Assembly (NCBI GenBank): GCA_910585555.1
Contig: CAJUFU010000024.1
Location: 1 to 42,532 of the forward strand
Length of the DNA: 42,532 nt
Source of the DNA: an uncultured Lachnospiraceae bacterium
GTDB lineage: Bacteria; Bacillota; Clostridia; Lachnospirales; Lachnospiraceae
Reading direction: 5' to 3'
The notes under the pieces are model-generated. The model saw only the letters and a program-made list of their open reading frames with translations, ran no database searches and had not been told where the DNA came from. Shown here piece after piece: positions 8,579 through 17,254 of this stretch (the stretch's first letter is position 1; each line of letters begins with the position of its first letter). The position numbers were made by a program, and so were the translations under genes.

Positions 8579-11161
8579 ATGGGAAAAAAGCATAATGAAG
8601 GTAAAAAGGATAAAGGAATTTCGCTGCTGATTTCTATTCTATTGGTCTTTTTTATCTTGGGAATTATCGTCTTTTCTTTATCCCGCAAAATTACCAGAGA
8701 AATGGCGGCCTCGGCGACCCAGAATTTGAATGAGAGTCTTAACCTGATAGAATGCACGATTGAGGCCATTTTGAATAAAGAGGTGGAGTATCAAAAGTTG
8801 ATGGCTCAGGGGATTGCCGCAATCGACCAGCCGGAGGAATACGTTCGTAAATACACGAAAAGTGATACCATGGTGAAGATTGCCCTAATACGAGAGGGAG
8901 AAACGGAGGGAATATCAAGTACCGGGGAAGTGTTTACGGAGGAGGGGCTGGATTTTTCCGCGGGCGGCACGATAGCCGGTCTGCCGGTATCCCAATCGTA
9001 TCTGAATTATATGGGAACGTGGGCATACTGCATAAAATGTCCTGTGATAAAAGAGGGGAAGGAGATTGCATCGCTTTATGTAGAGTATATTTATGACTCC
9101 TTTGATAAGTCGCTTCCGGAAGGGTTTTATAACCAGAAGGCCATGCTCTATATTATGGATGCGGAGACGGAACGGTTTGTGCTAAAGCCTAAGGGAATGG
9201 GGGAGCGGAGTGCAGGTCACTTGAATCTGACGGATTTCTACAGGGCGAATGATATTCAAGAAGAAGGTCTTCGGGAGAAGGTGAAGGCGTGTCTGAAAGA
9301 AAATCAGAATATCATGTTCTATCACGATATTAGAAATAAAAATTCTTTGACATATATGTGGGCGGTAAACGGCGGAACGCTTTATCTGATCGGATATGTG
9401 CCGATTGAGGCGATACAGCAGGAAGGCCGGACTGTGAATCAACACATTTTTACTGTGGTTGCAGTGATGCTGATTGCATTTTTCCTGTGCTGTATATTGT
9501 ATTATTTTAACCAAAGACAACAGACACGGCTGAGAAAAGAGCGGGAAGAGGAGAGAAAGATCAGCAACCGCAGACTGGCGGAAGCATTGCAGGCGGCACA
9601 GGTTGCAAGTAATTCAAAGACCATGTTTCTTTCCAATATGTCCCATGATATTCGTACACCGATGAATGCAGTTCTTGGCTTTACGACACTGCTGGCCAAA
9701 GACGCGGAGAACCCGGAAAAGGTGCGGGAATATACGAAAAAGATTATGGCGTCCGGGCAGCATCTGCTCAGTCTGATCAATGATATTCTGGATGTATCAA
9801 AAATTGAGAGTGGTAAAGTTGTTCTGAATGTGGAAGAATTTACGTTAAACGATCTGGTATCTTCTGTGGATGCGATTATCCGTCCTATGGCGGAGGCGAG
9901 AGAGCAGAAATTCCAGGTTGAAGTGACAGGAATCAAGCATGAATTTCTGCTGGGTGACGAGACGCGTATTAATCAGATTTTAATCAATCTTCTTTCGAAT
10001 GCCGTAAAATATACGCAGACGGGAGGAAATATTTGGCTGCGTATCATTGGACTTAAGCAGCGTTCCGATCAGTATGAGCGTATCAGAATCGAAGTGCAGG
10101 ATAATGGATATGGTATGACAAAAGAGTATCTGGGCACCATTTTTGATGCCTTTACGCGGGCTGAAAACAGTACAACGAATAAAGTGCAAGGCACCGGGCT
10201 TGGCATGGCGATTACCAAGAATATCATAGAGCTTATGGGCGGCACGATCGATGTTTACAGTGAAGTAAATCAGGGAAGCCTTTTCAGGGTGGAGCTGGAA
10301 TTCCGTATACCGGAGGGGCAGGCGGATAGGAAGTTTTGGACAGAGAAAGGTATTTCACGTATTCTGGCGGCGGATGCGGATGGGAAGGTCTGTGAGACGA
10401 TTCAAACGCTCATGGCGGATGTGGGTGTGGAGACAGACAGGGCGAATACGATTGAAGAAGTGCTGTCGCTGCTGCATAAGTGCGATCATGCACAGACCTA
10501 TTATCAAGTGATCTTACTGGGTGGAAATACAGCGGATTTTGGCTGTGTGCAGATGGCGCAGCGAGTCAGGGAAGAAGTGGACAAATCGATTCCAATCTTG
10601 TTTTTGGCTGACCATGATGAAACATGGATTGAGGATGTCCTGCAGATAGAAAATTCCGGCATTCTCTGGAAGCCATTCTTTGCATCGGCATTTAAAGATA
10701 AGATAAGGGAAATGCAGGCAGGGGTGACCCTGGGTGAAGAGCCGGAAGCGAAGGCGGATAACAATCTGGCAGGTTTGCATTTTCTGGCGGCAGAGGATAA
10801 TGAAATCAATGCGGAAATATTACGGGAAATCCTGACTCTCGAAAATGCCGGGTGTGAAATTGTTGAAAATGGACAGCTGGCGGTGGAGCGGTTTAAAGAG
10901 TCAAAGCAGGGAGAGTTTGATGCTATTCTCATGGATGTGCAGATGCCGGTCATGAACGGATATGATGCCACAAGAGCAATCCGGGCGTTGGAGCGCAGGG
11001 ATGCGCGTGAGATTCCCATTATTGCCATGACAGCGAATGCTTTTGCGGAAGACGAGAAGGATGCGCTGAATGCGGGGATGAATGTTCATCTGGCAAAACC
11101 CATTGATATAGAGTTGTTGAGGCAGGTGATTAGACAGTATACCAAAAAGGAAAAAGTTTAA
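8579..11161 (+). CDS. Hybrid sensor histidine kinase with a degenerate receiver
   Basis: 860 residues. A membrane segment (about 13-33), an extracellular dCache-like sensor (about 34-295) and a second membrane segment (298-320) lead to a short coiled linker. Then come HisKA with phospho-acceptor H356 (MSHDIRTPMN), HATPase_c with N-box near 460-480 and GTGLGMAI, and two receiver-like domains. The first (about 590-705) has ILLGGNTADFG where the phospho-accepting Asp strand should be, so it is a pseudo-receiver. The last (about 735-855) is intact, with D786 in LMDVQMPVMNG, and ends in a Lys-Pro pair. No DNA-binding domain is present, so output needs another protein. The binding-protein gene follows closely, suggesting that it delivers a ligand to the sensor domain. 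Confidence 0.92.
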   Translation: MGKKHNEGKKDKGISLLISILLVFFILGIIVFSLSRKITREMAASATQNLNESLNLIECTIEAILNKEVEYQKLMAQGIAAIDQPEEYVRKYTKSDTMVKIALIREGETEGISSTGEVFTEEGLDFSAGGTIAGLPVSQSYLNYMGTWAYCIKCPVIKEGKEIASLYVEYIYDSFDKSLPEGFYNQKAMLYIMDAETERFVLKPKGMGERSAGHLNLTDFYRANDIQEEGLREKVKACLKENQNIMFYHDIRNKNSLTYMWAVNGGTLYLIGYVPIEAIQQEGRTVNQHIFTVVAVMLIAFFLCCILYYFNQRQQTRLRKEREEERKISNRRLAEALQAAQVASNSKTMFLSNMSHDIRTPMNAVLGFTTLLAKDAENPEKVREYTKKIMASGQHLLSLINDILDVSKIESGKVVLNVEEFTLNDLVSSVDAIIRPMAEAREQKFQVEVTGIKHEFLLGDETRINQILINLLSNAVKYTQTGGNIWLRIIGLKQRSDQYERIRIEVQDNGYGMTKEYLGTIFDAFTRAENSTTNKVQGTGLGMAITKNIIELMGGTIDVYSEVNQGSLFRVELEFRIPEGQADRKFWTEKGISRILAADADGKVCETIQTLMADVGVETDRANTIEEVLSLLHKCDHAQTYYQVILLGGNTADFGCVQMAQRVREEVDKSIPILFLADHDETWIEDVLQIENSGILWKPFFASAFKDKIREMQAGVTLGEEPEAKADNNLAGLHFLAAEDNEINAEILREILTLENAGCEIVENGQLAVERFKESKQGEFDAILMDVQMPVMNGYDATRAIRALERRDAREIPIIAMTANAFAEDEKDALNAGMNVHLAKPIDIELLRQVIRQYTKKEKV

Positions 11162-11197
11162 TCGTTATAAAGGAAATTGGAGGAGTTTGTAAGTTAT

Positions 11198-12508
11198 ATG
11201 AAGAGAAGCAATATCAGAAAATGGATGATAATGTGCCTTACCGGGATAGTGTTCTTTACGGTAGCGGCATGTGGGAATAAGGATGGAGCGGATAGCGATC
11301 TGATTGTGGTAGAGAAGAAGGATGAAAAGGTGGTAAACCTGTTTAGTCCTATGGAAAAGACGGAAGCAGACGTGGAAAATGTAGCAAGAAGCGCGGCGGA
11401 TAAGACAATCCTGATGGCGGAAGAAAAGCTTGGCGTGAGTGTAGGGTATGTGACATATACGGCGGAAAATTATCAGGATAAAACATATGATGATGTGACG
11501 CTGGATAGAGCGCGCAACGATATGGACGATATCTATTTGCTGAATCCGGACACCATCCGCATGTTGGCTGAGGAGGGCAAGCTTAGAGATTTGTCAGGGC
11601 TGGAATGTGTTCAAAACTTAAGAGATGTGGTGAAGGCCGCCAATATTGTAGACGGTAAACTTGTTGCGATTCCACAAGAAGTAGTGGCGTATGGTCTGTT
11701 TATCAATAAAGACATGTTTGATCAGTATAAACTGGAACTGCCGGAGACGCCGGAAGAGTTTTTGGAGTGCTGTAGAGTGTTTAAGGAGAATGGCATTGAG
11801 ACACCTGTGGGTGCCAATAGATGGTGGCTGGAGACTTTTGTTCTGGCACAGGCCTATGCGGATTTATACAATGGCGGAAATACAGAGGCGGAAATAGCGG
11901 CGTTAAACAGCGGAGAAAGCAAATACAGTGACTATATGCGCCCAGGATTCGAGTTTTTGCAGGAGATGATCGATCAAGGATATATAGATGCTGAAAAAGC
12001 ATATGTGAGTGAGGCGATTGAGGGAGAGGGGGAAGATTTCCTGTCCCAGAAAACACCCATTGTCATGGCATATTGGGGTGCGGCCAATACGGAGACCGCT
12101 TATGGGAAAACGGATTTTGAGATGCTGGTCATTGGATTTCCCAGCAGCCGCGGACAGATGCCGGTTATGCCCATGACAGGTTTTGGAGTAGGTATCAATG
12201 CGGAGCATGGAGAAGACGCAATGGATGTTTTGGACATCATGCTTTCTGACGAAGCACTGCAGGTATATGCAGAGACCAACAGGGTAATCTCTCCCTCCAA
12301 AAACGTGGAAGTGGAGTGTGTCCCGGCACTGAAACCGTTAAATGACAGGATTCAGGACAATGTTTATGTACTTGGCGCTAATGCGGGGATGAATGTGGAG
12401 CAGTGGGGAAACACATGTCTGATTGTGCGGGACTTGTTAAATGGTGCCACAGTGGATGAGTGTATGGCAAAATTTGATGCATTGCAGGAGGAAGCTTTAA
12501 AAAAATAG
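11198..12508 (+). CDS. Solute-binding lipoprotein paired with the hybrid kinase
   Basis: 436 residues. It has a signal peptide with lipobox VAAC (VFFTVAACGNK), then a family 1 extracellular solute-binding fold. No permease or ATPase gene is adjacent; the gene follows the hybrid kinase by 36 bases (16 if the TTG at 11177 is used). ATG at 11198 is preferred because GGAGGAG lies upstream and the TTG codon would overlap that site. A binding protein encoded with a membrane kinase and no transporter resembles ligand-presenting partners such as ChvE/VirA or the XylFII/LytS arrangement in Firmicutes, so a sensing role is inferred. It could also serve a transporter elsewhere. Confidence 0.85.
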   Translation: MKRSNIRKWMIMCLTGIVFFTVAACGNKDGADSDLIVVEKKDEKVVNLFSPMEKTEADVENVARSAADKTILMAEEKLGVSVGYVTYTAENYQDKTYDDVTLDRARNDMDDIYLLNPDTIRMLAEEGKLRDLSGLECVQNLRDVVKAANIVDGKLVAIPQEVVAYGLFINKDMFDQYKLELPETPEEFLECCRVFKENGIETPVGANRWWLETFVLAQAYADLYNGGNTEAEIAALNSGESKYSDYMRPGFEFLQEMIDQGYIDAEKAYVSEAIEGEGEDFLSQKTPIVMAYWGAANTETAYGKTDFEMLVIGFPSSRGQMPVMPMTGFGVGINAEHGEDAMDVLDIMLSDEALQVYAETNRVISPSKNVEVECVPALKPLNDRIQDNVYVLGANAGMNVEQWGNTCLIVRDLLNGATVDECMAKFDALQEEALKK

Positions 12509-12538
12509 AAAAGCTGAGGTAAAAAATATAAAATTCCC

Positions 12539-12567
12539 TTGCCAAATGCACCCGGGTATGGTAAGAT
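12539..12567 (+). promoter_or_regulatory. Promoter upstream of tRNA-Glu
   Basis: TTGCCA, 17-base spacer, TAAGAT. Expected start near 12574, about 65 bases before the tRNA. Confidence 0.6.
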
Positions 12568-12600
12568 AGACTCCGTTAGGTTATCACCTACACGGGTGCA
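12547..12600. repeat. Long imperfect inverted repeat over the tRNA-Glu promoter
   Basis: TGCACCCG (12547-12554) pairs perfectly with CGGGTGCA (12593-12600), and partial pairing continues inward (GTATGG with CCTAC). There is no T-run after it, and it covers the promoter spacer and -10, so it looks more like an operator or leader structure than a terminator. Confidence 0.5.
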
Positions 12601-12638
12601 GCATAGTATAAAGTAGAAGCGCCGGAAAGAAATGACAA

Positions 12639-12710
12639 GGCTCCATGGTCAAGCGGTTAAGACATCGCCCTTTCACGGCGGTAACACGGGTTCGATTCCC
12701 GTCGGAGTCA
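12639..12710 (+). tRNA. tRNA-Glu (anticodon TTC)
   Basis: A full cloverleaf can be folded: acceptor GGCTCCA/CGGAGTC plus discriminator A, D-loop GGTCAAGCGGTTAAGAC, anticodon loop CTTTCAC, and T-arm ACGGG-TTCGATT-CCCGT. The seventh acceptor pair is an A-C mismatch. CCA is not encoded. Confidence 0.96.
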
Positions 12711-12756
12711 TTTTGATTAGAAGCTGAATTTTGCGATAGATTATAAAGATTTTGGA

Positions 12757-12785
12757 TTGACTGTTATTTATTGTTTTGTTATAAT
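12757..12785 (+). promoter_or_regulatory. Promoter of tRNA-Cys
   Basis: TTGACT, 17-base spacer, consensus TATAAT, 11 bases before the tRNA. tRNA-Cys can therefore be made independently of tRNA-Glu. Confidence 0.75.
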
Positions 12786-12796
12786 AAAATAGCTAC

Positions 12797-12868
12797 GGCG
12801 CAGTAGCCAAGTGGTAAGGCAATGGTCTGCAACACCAGTATCCACCGGTTCAAATCCGGTCTGCGCCT
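12797..12868 (+). tRNA. tRNA-Cys (anticodon GCA)
   Basis: Acceptor GGCGCAG/CTGCGCC with the U discriminator typical of tRNA-Cys, anticodon loop TCTGCAACA region giving GCA, and T-arm ACCGG-TTCAAAT-CCGGT. CCA is not encoded. Confidence 0.96.
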
Positions 12869-12875
12869 CTAAGAA

Positions 12876-12900
12876 AACCTCGATTTATTCGGGGTTTTTT
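12876..12900 (+). terminator. Terminator after the tRNAs
   Basis: Stem AACCTCGA / TCGGGGTT (one G-U pair), 5-base loop, then six T. Confidence 0.9.
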
Positions 12901-12917
12901 GTTACCATAAAATTTTA

Positions 12918-12945
12918 TGTACATTTTAAGATAGAAGGGTATTCT
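12918..12945 (+). promoter_or_regulatory. Weak promoter for the response regulator
   Basis: TGTACA, 16-base spacer, TATTCT; each box matches consensus at 4 of 6 positions. A separate promoter is expected here because a terminator lies just upstream. Confidence 0.35.
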
Positions 12946-12975
12946 AATAGAAATACATGCAAAGGGGGAAGCAAA

Positions 12976-13653
12976 GTGCGCATCTTGATAGCGGAGGACG
13001 AAGAGGAACTGGCAAAAGGATTGAAATTTCTGTTAGAAAAGAATAAATTTACGGTTGATGTGGTGTATGACGGGGCGGATGCACTGACATATTTTAGTGG
13101 AGCGGTTTATGATGTGGTGATTTTGGATATTATGATGCCCAAAATAAACGGCCTGGAAGTGTTAAGGAGAATTCGGGCAGCAGGAGCGGGTGTTCCCATC
13201 TTGATGCTCACAGCCAAAGCCGAGATAGAGGACCGGGTAGCCGGTCTGGAAGCCGGGGCAGATGATTATCTTCCGAAACCCTTTGCGAGCAGCGAGTTTA
13301 TTGCCAGAGTAAAGGCGCTTTCACGCAGAAATGCAGGCTATGCCGATTTATGTTTGGCTTTTGGAAAGGTACAGCTGGATTGTAATCGTTATGAACTGCG
13401 CAGTACGGCAGGAGCGGTGCGTTTGAACAACAAGGAGTTTCAATTGATGGAGCTGTTTATGCGCAACCCGCATATTGTTTTTTCAGCAGCGCACCTCATG
13501 GATAAGATATGGGAACAGGATTCGGAAGCGGATATAAATGTGGTCTGGACTTATGTGGGATTTGTTCGAAAGAAGTTAAAGCAGATAGATGCCGACATAG
13601 AAATCAGGACAGTGCGCGGGGCGGGATATTCCCTTGAAGCGTGCGGTAAATAA
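12976..13653 (+). CDS. OmpR/PhoB-family response regulator
   Basis: 225 residues. Receiver domain (1-115) with acidic pocket EDEEE, phospho-acceptor D51 (VILDIMMPK), T in LMLTAKA and K in LPKPF. The C-terminal winged helix (about 130-222) ends in VWTYVGFVRKKLKQ...IRTVRGAGYSL. The start is GTG at 12976, with AAGGGGGAA upstream. An in-frame extension reaching back to 12811 would translate through tRNA-Cys and its terminator and is rejected. It forms a pair with the kinase at 13707. Confidence 0.93.
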   Translation: MRILIAEDEEELAKGLKFLLEKNKFTVDVVYDGADALTYFSGAVYDVVILDIMMPKINGLEVLRRIRAAGAGVPILMLTAKAEIEDRVAGLEAGADDYLPKPFASSEFIARVKALSRRNAGYADLCLAFGKVQLDCNRYELRSTAGAVRLNNKEFQLMELFMRNPHIVFSAAHLMDKIWEQDSEADINVVWTYVGFVRKKLKQIDADIEIRTVRGAGYSLEACGK

Positions 13654-13706
13654 GGGATGTTTATGCCCTGTGTGCGGCAGAGGCAGACGGTCAAGAGAGG
13701 ATATAT

Positions 13707-14930
13707 ATGCTTAAGAAAATACAGAGACGATTTATTCTGGCGGCGATGGCGGCTTTTGGAGTGGTTATGCTGACTCTCATTGTGGGCATCAATGTAGCAA
13801 ATTATTATCAGACAACATCTAAGCAAGACCATTTGATCGAGGAACTTCTGGAACATGAGCGGCATGTTTTCAGAAAGCCGCAGGCACCGCCTCCTCCCAT
13901 CGGAAAGATACCCGGCAGAGGACCGGAAGCTGAGTTTACCACTCGTTTTTTTGCAGTACATTGTGATGCGGCGGGTAATATAAAAGCTGTGTCTAGAGAG
14001 TATATTGCCTCTGTCGATGAAAAGGCGGCCGCACAGTACGCGAAAGAGGTTCTTTTAGGAGGCAGAGAAAAGGGATATTATGGAGATTATCGGTATCGGG
14101 TGAGTGAGGATGAGATGGGAATTGTCATTCTCTTTTTAAATGTGGACGGCCCTTTACAGTTTATGGGCTCTTTGCTTTTGGTATCCTTGGTGACAGGATG
14201 TGCCAGTCTCATGCTGGTATTTTTGTTAGTGGCCCTTTTTTCAAGGCGTGCAATCAGACCCTATGTACAGAATATGGAGCGTCAGAAGCGGTTTATTACG
14301 GATGCGGGACATGAATTGAAGACCCCCATCACTTCCATTGCGACCAGTGCCGATATTGCGGCTATGGAACATGAGGGGGACGAATGGATTACCAATATTC
14401 AGAAACAAACGGCCCGTTTGGCGAATCTTGTCAACGAGCTGGTGGCACTGTCAAGACTGGATGAAGAAATGCCTTTTCCGGACAAGAGCAGGTTTTCGTT
14501 AAGTGATGCGGCATGGGAGACCACAGAACCTTTTACAGTCCTGGCGAAAGCGAAAGGAAAACATTACAGCCAAAGGATAGAGGAGGGCTTAACCTTGTAT
14601 GGAGACAGGAATGCGATTCAGCAGATGCTCTCTATTCTTTTGGATAATGCTGTCAAGTATACAGACCAGGACGGAATCATTCGCCTGGATATTCACCGTA
14701 AGCGGGGGAGAATCTGTATCGAGGTATTTAATACCTGCAATCTGCCGGATATTTCTGATTTGGACAAAATATTTGACCGGTTTTATCGTATGGATGAATC
14801 CCGGTCTAAGCTGACCGGCGGTACAGGGATTGGCTTGTCTATGGCGCAGGCGATTGCGGAGGCCCACGGCGGCAGGATAAGGGTGAAGAGTATGGATGGG
14901 AAAACGATATGTTTTAAAATCATTTTGTAG
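13707..14930 (+). CDS. EnvZ/PhoR-type sensor histidine kinase
   Basis: 407 residues. Membrane segments at about 10-32 and 152-175 enclose an extracellular region of about 120 residues with a Pro-rich start (RKPQAPPPPIGKIPGRGP). No clear HAMP domain is seen. HisKA has the phospho-acceptor H202 in DAGHELKTPITS; the ATPase domain has LLDNAVKYTD and GGTGIGLSMA. The gene starts 53 bases after the response regulator ends and is probably co-transcribed. The signal is unknown. Confidence 0.93.
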   Translation: MLKKIQRRFILAAMAAFGVVMLTLIVGINVANYYQTTSKQDHLIEELLEHERHVFRKPQAPPPPIGKIPGRGPEAEFTTRFFAVHCDAAGNIKAVSREYIASVDEKAAAQYAKEVLLGGREKGYYGDYRYRVSEDEMGIVILFLNVDGPLQFMGSLLLVSLVTGCASLMLVFLLVALFSRRAIRPYVQNMERQKRFITDAGHELKTPITSIATSADIAAMEHEGDEWITNIQKQTARLANLVNELVALSRLDEEMPFPDKSRFSLSDAAWETTEPFTVLAKAKGKHYSQRIEEGLTLYGDRNAIQQMLSILLDNAVKYTDQDGIIRLDIHRKRGRICIEVFNTCNLPDISDLDKIFDRFYRMDESRSKLTGGTGIGLSMAQAIAEAHGGRIRVKSMDGKTICFKIIL

Positions 14931-14996
14931 GAAATGTGCCTGCTTAAAAGGAACGGATTTTTGCCGGAATAAACGGGAAACAGCAGAGGGGTTATC

Positions 14997-16307
14997 ATGA
15001 TTTATATTGTGGACAATATCGCAAATTATATAATATATCTTTTTATCATTCATTTTGGCTTCCGGTTAAACCCAAGAAAAAATAAACTTCTTATAGGGGC
15101 ATCGGTTTTGGCGATGTTGTCTGCCGGTGCTTATAACGTATATTTTGATACAAATTCACCGATTGTCTATCTGTTTTGGAGCGTGTTTTCCGTATGTTTA
15201 TTTTTTGAAGACAGTTTGTGGCATCTGCTTGCACTGAGCGCCGCCCTTATGTATTTTACGGGAATCATTGATACCTTCAGTGTCATGCTGATACAGGTTG
15301 TTTTCATAGGCGGGGGAGTGGACGGCACGCAGATAACATGGTGGATGGAGCCTGCCTATCTGCTTTCCTTTTTGGTATATCTTCTGGTTTATTTGCGGCT
15401 CTTTAGGAAAAATGACGCGTATTTATGCGATATAAAATTTAAGTATAAATTTGCGGTCTTAATACAAGGCAGTATTTTCCAGATGTTCTACAATTTCGTC
15501 TTTTCTTCCTTTAACGAAAATCATGCAATGTATGGCTTAGATGCTTATGTGTTGTTCTTTATCAGTATAGCGGGGGTGATTTATTCCCTATTTCTTACGC
15601 TCAGCCTTGCCATCAGAAATATACTGTCAGACAGGCAGAACAGACAACTGCAGTCTTTTATGTATATGCAGAAGCAGCAGTATGATTATCAGTTACAGCA
15701 GTCGGAGTCTGTACGACGTTTTAAGCATGATCTGGGAAATCATATGGGTGTTCTCAGAGAGCTGGCCAATCAAAAAAGGACAGAAGAAGTCAAAGAGTAC
15801 ATAGATACCATTTGGAATATCCAAGATGAGTTTGATCTAAAAATCAACACAGGAGACGATCTGCTGGATGTTATCTGCAATTACTATTTCTATTTGGCCG
15901 GGAAGGAAAAGATAGACTTTACTGTAACAGGCAGACTGACCGGGGGATTTGGCCTTGAGATGTTTGATATTACAACGCTGATGGGAAATATATTGCAGAA
16001 TGCCTTAGAAGCCGCCATACAAACGGCCGTTCCTAAAATCCGGGTTGAACTGATAGAACATAAAAAGGAAATCTTTATCGTTGTCAGCAATAGTGCGGCT
16101 AAAGAAGTAAATAGCTCAAAAGGTCTTCTCAGAACCGCAAAAAAGGATACGATGAATCATGGATTTGGTCTGAAAAATATTGCGGCAACAGTTCACAAAT
16201 ATCATGGGGAATATTATATGGAGTCTATAGTGGAAAATGGTGAAGCAATGTTTAAAGTAAGCGTTGCAATCCCGAAGGAGGATATGCAAAAGAATCACAT
16301 TTCCTAG
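14997..16307 (+). CDS. GHKL-domain sensor kinase (AgrC-like), C-terminus altered by element insertion
   Basis: 436 residues. Six or seven predicted N-terminal membrane segments (1-205) are followed by a coiled linker, the phospho-acceptor H244 (RRFKHDLGNHMGVL) and a GHKL ATPase domain with NILQNALEAA and HGFGLKNI. The topology matches AgrC-like kinases that sense peptides or envelope signals; no AgrB or AgrD gene is seen nearby. The stop TAG (16305-16307) is contributed by the first bases of the inserted 210-bp element. Removing the element and one target repeat restores six codons (TNKENRV, sharing the preceding S) and a TGA that overlaps the next gene's ATG. The protein has therefore lost only a short tail, and probably works. 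Partner: the LytTR regulator at 16545. Confidence 0.88.
   Translation: MIYIVDNIANYIIYLFIIHFGFRLNPRKNKLLIGASVLAMLSAGAYNVYFDTNSPIVYLFWSVFSVCLFFEDSLWHLLALSAALMYFTGIIDTFSVMLIQVVFIGGGVDGTQITWWMEPAYLLSFLVYLLVYLRLFRKNDAYLCDIKFKYKFAVLIQGSIFQMFYNFVFSSFNENHAMYGLDAYVLFFISIAGVIYSLFLTLSLAIRNILSDRQNRQLQSFMYMQKQQYDYQLQQSESVRRFKHDLGNHMGVLRELANQKRTEEVKEYIDTIWNIQDEFDLKINTGDDLLDVICNYYFYLAGKEKIDFTVTGRLTGGFGLEMFDITTLMGNILQNALEAAIQTAVPKIRVELIEHKKEIFIVVSNSAAKEVNSSKGLLRTAKKDTMNHGFGLKNIAATVHKYHGEYYMESIVENGEAMFKVSVAIPKEDMQKNHIS
16295..16304 (+). repeat. Left target-site duplication of the 210-bp element
   Basis: TCACATTTCC, repeated exactly at 16515-16524 on the other side of the element. Confidence 0.8.
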
Positions 16308-16514
16308 GTAATTGCGAAACTGCGTTTTCAAAAGTTTCCGTTGTACAAAATAGACAATCACCGTAGGGCACGCTTGCGCTGCACTGCCGCTCGCAGCGGT
16401 GCATAAGACGCCAAAATACGGCGTCTAAACACCGGCGGCGACAAAGCACCCTGCTTGTGATTTGTCTATTTTGAACAACTGCTTTCCTGGAAGTATGCGT
16501 TTCACAATTACCTC
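16305..16514. mobile_element. MITE-like 210-bp palindromic element, copy 1
   Basis: Non-coding and 210 bp long, with terminal inverted repeats TAGGTAATTG / CAATTACCTC that continue into a near-complete palindrome. An 18-base arm GTTGTACAAAATAGACAA (16340-16357) is complemented near the right end with one mismatch. Two internal hairpins are also seen (GCACTGCCGC/GCAGCGGTGC; AGACGCC/GGCGTCT). It is flanked by a 10-bp duplication and matches copy 2 (33293-33502) at all but about 11 positions. No transposase is encoded, so it must be moved in trans. It sits between a kinase and its regulator. Confidence 0.88.
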
Positions 16515-16524
16515 TCACATTTCC
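16515..16524 (+). repeat. Right target-site duplication of the 210-bp element
   Basis: TCACATTTCC, identical to 16295-16304. Confidence 0.8.
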
Positions 16525-16544
16525 ACCAATAAGGAGAATAGGGT

Positions 16545-17249
16545 ATGAAAATAGGTATTGTGGAAGATGAAGCGGTATGGAGGGATAAGATTCAGGCCGT
16601 CATTTTAAAATATTGCATGGATAAAAACATTTCGGCACAGGTCACTGCATATGAAAACGGAAGTGGTTTTATGGAAAATGCAGATGCGGATTTATTGTTT
16701 CTGGACATTGAACTTGCAGAGGGCGAAGATGGTTTCAGGATAGCTGAAAAATTGTTGGATTCCGGGAGTCAGTGCAAGGTATGCTTTTTGACCTCGCATA
16801 CGGAAATGGCAAGGCAGGGATACAGGGTGAATGCCTTCCGGTACATTGACAAGAAATATTTGGAGGAAATAGATGAGGCGCTTGATTTCTTCTTTAAAAC
16901 AAAGATGCAGGAGCGGACTATTTGCTGTAAGAACACGGCCGGGATGCAGATTAAGATAATCTTAAGTGAACTTCTGCTTATTGAGACCAGCGGAAGAAAA
17001 CTAAGATATCTCATGCTTGACGGTAGCGAGCATTTTTGCGAAGGGCGGATATCTGAAACGGCAAAGAGTCTGTCTCCGTTTGGATTCTTTTATGTACAAC
17101 GGTCGTATATTGTCAATTTTAAATATATTGAAAGTGTAAATAGCCGTGAGATTACGCTCTGTAATGGGTTAGAGATTGCGATTGGCAGAACGCATAGCAG
17201 GGAATTTAAGAAAGAATTTTTTAAGTGGAGAATGCTGTTTCATGATTGA
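16545..17249 (+). CDS. LytTR-family response regulator (AgrA-like)
   Basis: 234 residues. The receiver (1-120) has D54 in LLFLDIELAEG as phospho-acceptor. The LytTR DNA-binding domain (about 130-232) includes LLIETSGRKLRYLM, FGFFYVQRSYIVNFKYIESV and a terminal IGRTHSREFKKEF. AAGGAG lies 10 bases upstream of the ATG. Before insertion of the element the ATG overlapped the kinase stop codon (ATGA at 16545-16548), so the pair was translationally coupled; it is now separated by about 240 bases that contain a large palindrome. Likely targets include the downstream lipoprotein gene, which has a candidate LytTR direct repeat. Confidence 0.92.
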   Translation: MKIGIVEDEAVWRDKIQAVILKYCMDKNISAQVTAYENGSGFMENADADLLFLDIELAEGEDGFRIAEKLLDSGSQCKVCFLTSHTEMARQGYRVNAFRYIDKKYLEEIDEALDFFFKTKMQERTICCKNTAGMQIKIILSELLLIETSGRKLRYLMLDGSEHFCEGRISETAKSLSPFGFFYVQRSYIVNFKYIESVNSREITLCNGLEIAIGRTHSREFKKEFFKWRMLFHD

Positions 17250-17254
17250 CTTGT

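Noticed and set aside
12811..12975. N-terminal extension of the OmpR-type regulator to an ATG at 12811
   Set aside because: It would translate through tRNA-Cys and its terminator; GTG at 12976 has a strong ribosome binding site and the receiver domain begins there.
16252..16518. Minus-strand open frame across element copy 1, matched at 33207-33437 in copy 2
   Set aside because: The shared protein sequence arises only because the two palindromic elements are near-identical. There is no ribosome binding site, and most of the frame is stem-loop sequence.
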